The position numbers and the translations under genes are program-made. Under the pieces are notes generated by a model. That model had not been told where the DNA came from, did no database searches, and was given only the letters and a program-made list of their open reading frames with translations. DNA of 64,000 nucleotides from Rotaria macrura (lineage: Eukaryota; Rotifera; Eurotatoria; Philodinida; Philodinidae): positions 1 to 64,000 of the forward strand of contig OENT01000488.1 of NCBI GenBank assembly GCA_900239685.1, in the 5' to 3' direction. Shown piece after piece: positions 12,534 to 22,611 of the stretch (the first letter of the stretch is position 1; each line of letters starts with the position of its first letter).

Positions 12534-13300
12534 GTTTCTTTTATTGTCAATTTTTCGTAAAGAAATACAGGAAAACTGATAAACCATTTAACAATATAAG
12601 ATAGACACAACTCCATAGAAGAATGGTTACAAATGAGCACTGAGTTCACAAGATGAATATACGCTGAACTGTTCATATCGGCATGTATACAGTTCAATCG
12701 GATATGCAATTTTCGAAGCGTCAGAAACAAATCCACCTGTAACAGTATTTTCTGTAGAAGTTGCGCCTACAATAGATTGCGGTATGTTAGACCCTAGGGT
12801 CTGAGTCATTTTTCTAGTTTTAGTAGGTACTGCAATCGAAGACGACACAGGAGAGCGCAAGTCCACTGCAAAGGAGGAACCGTTAGCATGATTACTAAAT
12901 CGATGCATTGACCATAACCTGTTGAAGGTACATGAACCCTTAGACGATAAATCAAGCGACATGTGACACATCAACTGTACATAGTCACATCAGCAACGAC
13001 CTTTCACCATCCAGGGGCAGCGGAGAAGATTCATGGTTGAACTTCCAGGACGCCGTTCCACATATTCCAACCTAGCCAAACGTAGTGGACCAGCCAAGTG
13101 TCACCACAGTGTTACAACCTCAAATGCCCACAGTATGTGCATGCCTGAACTGACGCCAAGCTCGGAAGTAACTGATAAATGAAAACAACAACACAATTCA
13201 TATCAAGCAAGCTCATGCCTAAAGGCGTCTTCGAAGCAATAACGTGTCCCTCAACCTAAATAACAAACTATCCACGACCAAGACAAACCAACACAAACGC
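12534..13300 (-). mobile_element. R9 copy E: 0.8-kb internally deleted, non-autonomous-like R9
   Basis: The element is bounded by 28S target blocks like the full copies but lacks the RT and endonuclease. On the minus strand it has a leader (about 12870-13300) very like that of copy C. A short coding start follows (about 12690-12815) with TQTLGSNIPQS and KIAYPIELYTC, matching the copy F N-terminus up to its first zinc-finger cysteine. It then ends in an R9 3' tail (AAACTGATAAACC, as in copies D and F). Because both ends are kept and target blocks lie on both sides, it looks like an element that moved as a short form or was deleted after insertion. Confidence 0.75.
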
Positions 13301-13466
13301 TGTTCATTCTCAATGAAGTAGAAAAATGAACTTCATACCCATTTAAAGTTTGTCAATAGGTTGAGCGTATTTTACGCCCAATGCCTCTAAACATTCGCTT
13401 TACCGGATATAACTGTGAAAATTGAATGCCAGCTATCCTGAGGGAAACTTCGGACGGAACCAGCTA
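13301..13466 (-). repeat. 28S rRNA target segment with 40-bp extension, between R9 copies E and F
   Basis: 13341-13466 is the 126-bp target block. 13301-13340 is the 28S-like hairpin extension (TGTTCATTCTCAATGAAGTA ...). The block is virtually identical to the one at 17811-17976 on the other side of copy F, as expected for a target site duplication. Confidence 0.9.
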
Positions 13467-13759
13467 GTTCTTGTTTATTCTCAATTTTTAAGCACAGAAA
13501 ACTGATAAAACTGGATTACAATCAAAGAGAGACACTACACACATTGGCATTACAATGACATAAACTTAATTACTTTACTCATACTCCATGTTTAATCGAT
13601 AGAGATGAACCAGAGATCCAATACCAGCTGTGATTTTTAACTCACACACTAGCGTTGAGTCAATTGAGGACCAATATGATTAACATGTTACAATTAGGAA
13701 GTTACAACGAGGATAGAAAGACCTTAACTACGTTATCGATTAGTTCAGTTATTTTCTTT

Positions 13760-16700
13760 TCAGTTCATTGGTGATTTGATTGCTTCGCCAAAACTTGATG
13801 CTACTTTGATCGAATTCTCCATGCAGTTTATGGCTAAGTATTTCAAATCATTCGTCGTGAAGCCAAGATTGCGCCATTGATACAACTGACCATGATGAAA
13901 GGAGCCACGTGAACCAATGATGAGTCCATGTACTTCCACATCATTACAGTTATATCTTTCTTTAACCGATGATATTATAGGTGTGTACTTCAGGACCTTT
14001 CGATTGTATGCATTGACAAAGGCTGCACCAGACGTTTCGTATATAATTGAGACATCAAGTACGACCGCTCCATTTCCTTTAACAGCAACAATATCAGGAC
14101 GCAATAAGTGCCCAAGATTGTTAGGATCCGGAAAGCTCCTTTCAGTATACACCGTGTAACCTGTCTGTGCTAGTTTGTTGACCACCCTTGAACATATCTG
14201 ATGATGACGAGAATAACGAAGACCCTTGGTACTAATACAGCATTGCAGTATGTGCATGAGACTTTCGTCTGCTTGATGACATCTTCTGCACGTTTTGTCT
14301 ACCATAAGACCTCTTGTTGTTGTAACTCTGGTCTCCATGGTGTTTGTTCTTAATTTAATTGAATTTATGTATGTTCTAGTTTTCATGTTTCGNGTACGTT
14401 TCTCTTTCATCATACAGTCTTTTCGAGATTGAATATCAGCAGAAGTTGGATTTCCACTAAGTTTAAGATCATTAATATACCTTTCATGCATAGCACTTCC
14501 TTGTACTTCAACGACATAACGTAGAGGTGCATCATTGAGGAGTATCAAGTTTCGGTATAATTTCACTTTAGCCAGACCAACTCGTTCTTGCAAAACAGGA
14601 ATTTCTAGACCACCTTCCTTAGCCGGCAGGCAGAAGAATTCATTGCTCAAACCATTCGATAAGTGCAGTATCTTTCGTACAACTTTTCTGATAGATATAT
14701 CGATTTGTCGGATCATAGTTGGATATAATTCCGTATGAATTAGCTGATATATGAATTTTGGAATTATATGTGATCTCAAGAGTTCGATTTTGCACTGAGC
14801 CTTGAGTCTGACCTTTAACAATCTATCTAGAATTTCGTTTATGTGTACTTTAATAATATTAGCATCTACTGCACCTATTGATGTGAATTGGATTCCTAGG
14901 TATCTTGTTGTGTTCTTAATATGCCCTAGCATTGGAATTTGAACGCCATTTATAGAAAAAGCGGGTTCAGTGTCTATCTTACTTTTCTTACCTTTATATC
15001 CTTTAACTAGACCAATAGAGATAGACTTTGCAGGGTTAATATCTAATCCACGTGCTTCTAGAAACGTTACTGTCTTAGATAGCAACTCTCCCATTCCTAT
15101 CTTTGATGATGAAGATAGTGCGAGATCATCAGCAAAACACCGTGCATTAGTTTGACCGATACCTGGTATAACATACCCATGTTCGTTATTAAGAACTTCG
15201 AAAAGCTCATCAATAACAAGATTGAAGAGTATGCTAGACAACGGGTCTCCTTGTTTCACACCACATAGTATGGCAATTTGTTTTGATGACGTGTCTTTAT
15301 ATGTGATGGTAGTAAAGACATCCTTATATTGATCTGCGATCAGATGTATGAATCCAGATGGCGCACCGTTTCGTTTCAATGCTCGGATGATAGAGCCATG
15401 TGAAACCGAATCGAACGCTTTTGATACGTCTAATAGGCATGCATAAAGTGTGTTCTTATGGCAACGAGCGTGTTTAAGAATAGAATGAAGCCAGGCGATG
15501 TTGATCCCGCATCCATTCACAGGTTTGAAGCCAACTTGACGATCGTTGGTTTTAAACACTTTATTCATTCTGTAGCCTAGAATTTTATTATAAAGACGAA
15601 GAATCATTGAAGCTATAGTAATCGGTCTCCAGTTTTTAATACTTTCAAGGTTACTGTTTCCCTTGGGGATCAGAACCGTTTTATTAAGTTTGACCTTTGA
15701 TGGCACCCTACGAAGGCCTAGCCAGATGTTATAAGCTGCCAGCAATTGCGTATGGCTAATTGCTTTTGCTTCTGATAAGGTGATACGGTCAAGTCCTGTG
15801 GCAGAAGTTCTCTTGGTATTTTTTATCGCCCAGTCAATTTCTTCTTTTGTTATCGGTGCAAGTAGTACATCACCGTTAACAGAATTTTTGGGCTCAATGG
15901 TTGCTGAATCAACGAACTTCTTTGACCAAATCTTTTCGTAATGTTCTACCGCTATATCTATATGTGGTGGTTCAACATCAGGTTGCACACCATCAATTAA
16001 CTCAGCAACTAATTTTTCTTTATTTCGATAGAACAGTTGTTGGTAATAGCCTAACTTCCGAGCTTTTTCGTATCGTTTAGCATTACGAATAGGTTTGCTA
16101 TTAACCGGTTTGTTTAATCTGGTATTATTAGTATTTTGAGTATTTTTCTGGCGAAGACTATCTATAGCTTCATAGATTCCAGTCATTGTTAGATGTAACG
16201 TATCTATACCATTGTTGTTAGTAACAAAGGCATCAACTGCTTGTTGCATACTGGAAGTAAGTTGAACTTTTGTACTGATGACGTTATGTTCAACAAATTT
16301 TCTTATTACGAGGATATCATTATCCACCGTATTAGTTGTGATAGTGTTCGTTGCTACATTATGATCAGGGGAGCCGCTTGATGAATGATGACTATAATTT
16401 GCATCATAATCACTATCATCTTCAGACTCTTTATTCGCATCATTGTTCGATACGCCTGATATACTTTCTTTCTTGAGGACTATCTTGTATTCTTTTTGTT
16501 GACGTCTACCCCGTATAGCTTCCTGAGAACGAAGATGAGATTTCGATCGGGCAGCTATTTTGTTATATTCGGTATGTAAACGTTTGAGTATCTGACCTTT
16601 TTTTGCGGATTTGAGACGTATCTCAAGTCGGGCCAATACAATATCTTCATCGATAGTCCATCCGATTCTTTTTGTAGCTACTTTTTTGGATTTTTCGTAC

Positions 16701-17224
16701 GCTTCTGTATGTTTGAAACGCATATGATTTGTGAGATTTTTGTTGTCTTTTGCGAAGTATATGACGTGCATCTTCAAACATTCAACACATTGAAGTGGAT
16801 CAGTTTGAGATTCTTCGTCATCTTCGCTGTTGTTAGGATCTCTATTTTTACTACTAGCTGCAATATTTTCTACAGCAGTAGTTAGGTTATTATTGTTGTT
16901 ATTATCATTTGTGTTACAGATATGCATATTAGTATCTGTTACATTTTGCAAGATCTTTTTGATACAAGCAGGATGATGAGATTTGATACTATTGATCGTA
17001 TCGTATTCTTTATTGCAATTGCTGCATTTATACTTAAAGAGAGTTATGTTATGTATGTTCATCATATGCTCCCGAATTTTAAGATTTAAACCGAGCAGAT
17101 TTTCATGACAAACAGTACAATTTGACTCCTTGATGGGATAATTAATGATGTAATTGGGAGTCGGGATGTTTTGATTGGTATCATTGTTGCTACCAATCTG
17201 TGAAGTGCCTAACTCTGACTGCAT
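13760..17224 (-). CDS. R9 ORF: zinc-finger/Myb, reverse transcriptase, RLE endonuclease
   Basis: This polyprotein would mediate target-primed reverse transcription into the 28S gene. Three N-terminal fingers are visible: C36-x2-C39 with H53 and H58; C67-x2-C70 with H83 and C87; C146-x2-C149 with H167 and H172. A Myb-like segment follows (about 188-250, GWTIDEDIVLARLE ... SQEAIRGRR). RT motifs are NWRPITIASMI (about 530), LLDVSKAFDSVSHGSI (about 599), GVKQGDPLSSILFN, and FADDLALSS with the catalytic pair at about 699-700. The C-terminus has the knuckle CRRCHQADESLMHILQC (about 978) and endonuclease residues RPDIVAVK (about 1042) and VVLDVSIIYE. This domain order is that of R2-clade elements. 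Residue 944 is ambiguous because of the N, and the stretch equivalent to HGYGFEIFFT of copy C is absent there. Every catalytic motif I can see is intact. Confidence 0.92.
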   Translation of the reverse strand: MQSELGTSQIGSNNDTNQNIPTPNYIINYPIKESNCTVCHENLLGLNLKIREHMMNIHNITLFKYKCSNCNKEYDTINSIKSHHPACIKKILQNVTDTNMHICNTNDNNNNNNLTTAVENIAASSKNRDPNNSEDDEESQTDPLQCVECLKMHVIYFAKDNKNLTNHMRFKHTEAYEKSKKVATKRIGWTIDEDIVLARLEIRLKSAKKGQILKRLHTEYNKIAARSKSHLRSQEAIRGRRQQKEYKIVLKKESISGVSNNDANKESEDDSDYDANYSHHSSSGSPDHNVATNTITTNTVDNDILVIRKFVEHNVISTKVQLTSSMQQAVDAFVTNNNGIDTLHLTMTGIYEAIDSLRQKNTQNTNNTRLNKPVNSKPIRNAKRYEKARKLGYYQQLFYRNKEKLVAELIDGVQPDVEPPHIDIAVEHYEKIWSKKFVDSATIEPKNSVNGDVLLAPITKEEIDWAIKNTKRTSATGLDRITLSEAKAISHTQLLAAYNIWLGLRRVPSKVKLNKTVLIPKGNSNLESIKNWRPITIASMILRLYNKILGYRMNKVFKTNDRQVGFKPVNGCGINIAWLHSILKHARCHKNTLYACLLDVSKAFDSVSHGSIIRALKRNGAPSGFIHLIADQYKDVFTTITYKDTSSKQIAILCGVKQGDPLSSILFNLVIDELFEVLNNEHGYVIPGIGQTNARCFADDLALSSSSKIGMGELLSKTVTFLEARGLDINPAKSISIGLVKGYKGKKSKIDTEPAFSINGVQIPMLGHIKNTTRYLGIQFTSIGAVDANIIKVHINEILDRLLKVRLKAQCKIELLRSHIIPKFIYQLIHTELYPTMIRQIDISIRKVVRKILHLSNGLSNEFFCLPAKEGGLEIPVLQERVGLAKVKLYRNLILLNDAPLRYVVEVQGSAMHERYINDLKLSGNPTSADIQSRKDCMMKEKRXRNMKTRTYINSIKLRTNTMETRVTTTRGLMVDKTCRRCHQADESLMHILQCCISTKGLRYSRHHQICSRVVNKLAQTGYTVYTERSFPDPNNLGHLLRPDIVAVKGNGAVVLDVSIIYETSGAAFVNAYNRKVLKYTPIISSVKERYNCNDVEVHGLIIGSRGSFHHGQLYQWRNLGFTTNDLKYLAINCMENSIKVASSFGEAIKSPMN

Positions 17225-17810
17225 GTGCCCAAGTAAGGAAGCTTGAGCTCTTCTTATCTTTGTATTTATCGGTAGTGCAAGTCAGACTTCATCACATAGG
17301 ATAGCAGGTCCTACATGAAGGTGGAGGCTTTGGTAAGATTACTTTGTCAAGCCTATCATCTAGCTCAATCGGCGCTGTTTAACATAAGATTCATCGGATA
17401 TTATTAGATGAAGTAGAATGAATAATAGGACGCATGGCGTGGTTCTGTGCACCTACTTCAGATGTTTGATAGATCGCGAACACAGTCACTACCGCTCCAC
17501 ATAGATATTATGCATTATTCACCTATACTCCTATGTTAGTACAAACACAATCAATAAAGCATCAATGATTAAAGACTTGCTTGTTCGTCTCTCCAGGGCA
17601 GCGTGACCTTCTCTTGATTGATAGGGTCGGACGCACCTCCACGATCCAACCGAACCACGTTCGCCGGGTCCAAGGCGAATTCACGACAGGTGCTACAACC
17701 TCAGATATCATAAAGGTATATATGAACTGGCGTCATATTCGGATGTAGCTAAGACGACATTCCTCCACAGTCATTCCATCCATATATCAAAACAACATAC
17801 TCACATTCGC
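17225..17810 (-). promoter_or_regulatory. R9 copy F 5' leader (possible ribozyme region)
   Basis: This leader lies between 28S and the first ATG of copy F. R2-clade elements have no promoter of their own: they are co-transcribed with 28S and commonly released by an HDV-like ribozyme at the 5' end. On the minus strand, about 80-150 nt from the junction, the leader holds TGACGCCAGTTCA and ATCTGAGGTTGTAGCAC. Equivalent blocks occur in copies C and E (TGCCAGTTCAGGCATGC, TTTGAGGTTGTAACACTG), despite divergence elsewhere. Conservation of short blocks fits a folded RNA, but I have not shown a ribozyme fold. Confidence 0.4.
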
Positions 17811-18312
17811 TGTTCATTCTCAATGAAGTAGAAAAATGAACTTCATACCCATTTAAAGTTTGTCAATAGGTTGAGCGTATTTTACGCCCAATGCCTCTAA
17901 ACATTCGCTTTACCGGATATAACTGTGAAAATTGAATGCCAGCTATCCTGAGGGAAACTTCGGACGGAACCAGCTACTAGATGGTTCGATTAGTCTTTCG
18001 CCCCTTAATGCATGTTTGACGATCGATTTGCACGTCAGAACCGCTACGAACTTCCACCAGGGTTTCCCCTGGCTTCATTCTACACACATTAAGTTCACCA
18101 TCTTTCGGGTCTCATTGCATATACNCCTGTCAGTGTTGCGTTCATTGTCATGATTTGCACCAGATGACAGAAATCACACTTAAAACATTGCAAGAATGTT
18201 CTTTACTTTCATTACGAGCAAGGCTTTTCATACAGCCGAACTCTTGCACATGCAGTGAACTCCTTAGACCGTGTTTCAAGACGGGTCGAATAACTCGGCA
18301 TTCAAAACTCCT
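17811..18312 (-). rRNA. Partial, orphan 28S rRNA sequence (antisense on +)
   Basis: The minus strand reads as 28S rRNA in the correct order: CGACCCGTCTTGAAACACGG (about 18290-18271), a variable stretch, ACCCGAAAGATGGTGAACTT, AACCCTGGTGGAAGTTCGTA, CGAAAGACTAATCGAACCAT, CTAGTAGCTGGTTCC, then the R9 target block (17851-17976) and a 40-bp extension (17811-17850). Some conserved positions are changed and there is a single N at 18125. Similarity ends near 18312, where the sequence becomes ordinary AT-rich DNA. With only about 0.5 kb of 28S, this is a fragment and not a working rRNA gene. Confidence 0.88.
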
Positions 18313-20726
18313 GTAGACTTGCCGATTTCATTGACAGCCATGAAACATTAAGCATCGACGATGAATAAAACTAATATCGGTTAAATATTAGTTACTCATG
18401 TGACACAAACAATGCTCACGACATGCCGTATTCATACGAATATAAGCACAGAAATCAAAGAAAAAATGTCTGTTTACCTATAACGCCAAATCGAATATGT
18501 TATTTATGCAAGTCATATTTTTAAACAAGAGAATAAATTCTCGCTGTCAATATAGACTGATTCGATTCGCATGTCGATGAAACACACTACCGACACATGT
18601 GTTGACACAGATTCTGTGACACCTTAAGTTTTGCCACATTTTGACAGTGTCATAGTTTGTCAACACATGTACGTAACATGTATTTTGGCGTTAAGACACA
18701 GGTACGTCCGTCGTCTCGCTGATGTGTCAGTTACATTTTTTCTGACGATTCCATTGGTTCATTTTATGTCGCTGGTTGTCGACCATTGAGTACTAATGAT
18801 GAATTACCCACTCATGTCCATGTGTCTTCTGTGAAATGATGTTTTGTTTAGAGAGATAGATTTTAAGAATAGTAAGAGCAGTAACACGCAGTAATACAAT
18901 AAGAGAGATGCAAAAAATGAAATTACAAAAACACATAAATCAAAAGGGCATCAGTAGAAAATACAATTTGCTAAATAAAATACAAAAAAAATAATAAAAC
19001 GAAAAATTCAAAACTAGATCAGAAATAAAACTATATCGTTACTGTTGAATTGCCATTGTTTCTTACAAGACAGACTTGTATTCTTTTTTCTATGTAGATA
19101 ATTCCGATTTTTTGCATTAAGATTGTTCAGTTCAGCAATGCATTTGTGTCGAATAAAATAAATCTCTCAGAAAAAAAGAAGATTTATATAGGCTTTGTCT
19201 ACACTAGAAAATTTAATGCGGAATTAAGAAACATGGTTGGTCGAAAATCTAATTCACTTGAATGCGGTTTCGGGGTCGCATTAACTTTAATGCATCAATC
19301 GAGAATGAATTTGGTCCCCTTATTATAACAATTGATATGCCTCGATAAAATCGCTCTATATCATCGATAGATAGATCTTTTCAACACGATAAGTGAACTA
19401 CAGAATGACAAAAGTGAAAATTGTTCGTGAACACTTGTTAGAATTATTCCCTTCGATTATATCATAGTGGCCACTTCTTAGTTCTGATTGATGTATTAAA
19501 CTTATAAGTGTAGACACACGTATATTTAATTCGAAATCAATCCGCATTATTTTTCTATTGCGTCGACAAGGCCATGTCGACCACGTTTTTTCTTTTCTTG
19601 TGTATTAATTGGGAGAGAAGTGAATTTTCTTAATAGAAACATTTTACCACACGACCGTTTTTCTTTTCTTCTGATATGGTGTCAGAGAGGTCAAAAGCTG
19701 CTTCGTTCGTGAAATTAATAGTAGATGAACTTCTCACCAGTGACATCTATATTTGTTTTTCCCTATGAATGTATCCCAAAGATTCTCGTATAATATAATC
19801 GAAAAACAATAAAATAACATTACTGTAATATTCTCGTTCCTATTTTCTACCGTTTGGAGAATAATGCATCTTAGAGAAGGTCCGTTTCAAGAGAGACCGA
19901 TATGATAATGGATGACTATTTAACGCAGCAACATTGGCTTCACAATTTACATGCATCATTACTTGTAGAACGTCAATCTCTCGAGAAAAGCTGCGAATAC
20001 AAAATAGCGCTGAATATATTCTCAATTAGTAGGATGAGGGGCAAGATAATCAATTTCTCGATGCAACATTTGAACTGTCTCATACTTTTAAACGTTAATT
20101 AAATGAATTCAGATTTCATTAATGTGAGAAAAAAATAAGGAAATGTATAAATCATACAAAATATTTGTTGATATATTAAAAAAATGACCTATCAAAGAAA
20201 CATAAAAATACAAAAACATTCAACAATAATAAAAGAAAAACAGAAAACTTGAATAGAACTAGGCAACATAACGGCGTCTTGTATGTAGATCAAATAAAAT
20301 AGAAAATAAATTAAACAGAACTGGGATATTAGATTCGACGAAAAGATACTGAAAACTGGCAGATGATCATACAACTGAACAAACCCTTTACCTCATCTCT
20401 GGCTCAGGTAAAGCTCAGCAAACGATCTCTTACACAATAGAATACCACCACTGTGAAAACTAAAAAGTTTGACTCTATGAAAATGTGATTCGTCTAAAAC
20501 TCACGTTTACAGGCATCTCTAGGTGATGAGATGCATGTCGTTCGGTTGCGAATTAAATTAAGAATTTTTCGGCACCCTAATCACAGACTAGAATTCATAA
20601 GGAGCGAAATATAATTGAAGTGTATAGGTCACTTCAAAATTTACTAATAAAACTATGAGTCAGTAGGGTCTGAGAGTATATCATTACTTCACTGTCACCC
20701 TTATTATATTGTCGATTCATCCGTAC
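18313..20726. other. Sparse AT-rich region, no gene recognised
   Basis: I see no ORF with codon structure or splice signals that I would defend. The first bases after 18312 mark the breakpoint between the 28S fragment and non-rDNA sequence. Confidence 0.5.
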
Positions 20727-20771
20727 CAGTGCCAGAACCAGGATTTTAAGCTAGGGGGGGGGGGCTCAACC

Positions 20772-21027
20772 NNNNNNNNNNNNNNNNNNNNNNNNNNNNN
20801 NNNNNNNNNNNNNNNNNNNNNNNNNNNNNNNNNNNNNNNNNNNNNNNNNNNNNNNNNNNNNNNNNNNNNNNNNNNNNNNNNNNNNNNNNNNNNNNNNNNN
20901 NNNNNNNNNNNNNNNNNNNNNNNNNNNNNNNNNNNNNNNNNNNNNNNNNNNNNNNNNNNNNNNNNNNNNNNNNNNNNNNNNNNNNNNNNNNNNNNNNNNN
21001 NNNNNNNNNNNNNNNNNNNNNNNNNNN
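20772..21027. other. Assembly gap (256 N)
   Basis: This is a run of N directly after a G-rich stretch of the hAT-like left end. The sequence is probably hard to assemble there. Confidence 0.99.
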
Positions 21028-22245
21028 TAATAAATTATAACTTATGACAATTTATATTTATTTTAAATATAAATTACGGATCAAAAATATTTATATTTAA
21101 AATAAATATAAATTATTGGTAATTTAATTTACTCGTAAATTAAATGAAAAGTAAATATAAATTGACACCCCTATATAAGACCTTATTTGAACAAATATTC
21201 ATCGACCCTATTAGAACGCTATGTACTAATTAATTAATTAATTACAAAAATACTTAACTTTACGCAAACATTAATTAATAAATAGTCGAATGTGTCGTTT
21301 TTCTACTCTTTTTTTTGAGAAATCACTTCGCAATATATCACGCTTGACATTTTTGTATACAGAAATGGCATTTTTTTCTTCAAAAATACCCGACAAACAT
21401 TGGTTATAACTGTTAATTTATTATTATTAATTATTAAAGATTTTAAATAATATTTGATCAAAAAATTGATCTTAATAGAAGGCTACCCAAAAAGGAACGC
21501 TGGGCGTAGACGCAGCATAAGGGAATGCCTTTTAGTCTGGAGAGGGAGGATATAAAATTTTACTATTAATTACTGCGAAATTCTTTCCCGTGACTCTTTT
21601 TCCTCAATCCACAAGCTGAGCTAACAAATAAAGACACAGAGAGATATTTTCGATATTACAGCTTGGTCACGTAACAAAACTTTTCGCTGATCAAGTTTTT
21701 CAGAAATTGTTTTTCCCAATATTCGAATCTAAATGTGTTTTCAGGTTTAGTGTTTTTGCACTAATTATTAATTTCCCAATTTTTTTAAAAATGTCAAATT
21801 TTGACATTAAAATTTGGGTTTTCAAAATTAAAAAAATTGTATTCTGAATTTCTTAACTAAGAAACATTTTCAAAAATGCTGCGTGACATACTACTCGATG
21901 TTGAATTTGATTCTCTGAAAGACGTTCTATTAATTTTTTGCTCTAATCTCTCGCGGTCACTTCTAAGTTCTTGAACAGTTTCCAATTTACCGTACAGCTA
22001 ATGACTTTCCATTCCGATGTAGCAACTTTATTCTTCTATAGAACGATATACGTACAGCGATGGCTAACATGTATAAAAATTAAATATTTCTGAGCACATT
22101 AAGTGTTTCTAATTTTGTCAACAAAAAATAGTGTTACTGTGTTAATTTTGTTTTTTTTTTGTATTTTTCACCTGAGGAAAACTACTTCAGAAAGAATCTT
22201 CTTTAATTCTTGAGCTGTAACAGCGTTACGCTAGTGGTGTCACTA

Positions 22246-22611
22246 CCCAAGCAGACAAACATTGGGAAAAACGCGTTCAAACGCACAATCGGGAACGCCG
22301 ATTGTGAGTCACTAACGCTTATTGAAAAAACCCAAGAAACGCGTTTTTTACGCAGAATTTTCACTCTGGGAGCGTGAAAACGAATAAAAACTCTAATTCT
22401 GATGGTTTAAACGCATTAGCTTTCAAGTCATTGAATAATTGTGCGTTTTAATGCTAAGGACTAGAGTTTTTCTCCGTTTTCACGCTCCGAAAGTGAAAAT
22501 TCTCCGTAAAAAACGCGTTTCTTGCGCTTTTTTAATGAGCGTTAGTGACTCACAATCGGCGTTCCCGATTGTGCGTTTAAACGCGTTTTTCCCAATGTTT
22601 GTCTGCCTGGG
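22246..22611. mobile_element. Palindromic MITE with about 165-bp inverted arms and TA flanks
   Basis: The left arm starts CCCAAGCAGACAAACATTGG. The right arm, reverse complemented, starts CCCAGGCAGACAAACATTGG. The arms stay near-identical for about 165 bp around a short loop (about 22411-22449). Both ends are flanked by TA (22244-22245 and 22612-22613), as for Tc1/mariner-type insertion. It has no coding capacity and can fold into one long hairpin. The high arm identity suggests a fairly young insertion. Confidence 0.75.

Larger units (their letters stand above)
13467..17810 (-). mobile_element. R9 non-LTR retrotransposon, copy F (nearly intact)
   Basis: At 4.34 kb this is the best-preserved copy. 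It has a leader of about 590 bp, a single ORF of 1154 codons, and a 3' UTR of about 290 bp (13467-13759). Flanking 28S blocks match each other over at least 126 bp. The right flank (5' side of the element) continues into genuine upstream 28S sequence, so this copy sits at the upstream edge of the array. The low divergence of its flanks suggests a young insertion. The only visible defect is at the single N (14393), where about 30 residues seem to be missing. Confidence 0.9.

Noticed and set aside
12627-12974. 115-codon ORF of copy E as a host gene
   Set aside because: Its middle matches the R9 N-terminus and the rest is leader and 3' tail, so it is part of the deleted R9.
13760-17224. Reading the R9 ORF as a group II intron or retroviral RT
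   Set aside because: N-terminal zinc fingers, Myb-like segment, single ORF, C-terminal CCHC plus RPD...DV endonuclease and 28S flanks are those of R2-clade LINEs. No LTRs or intron RNA domains are seen.
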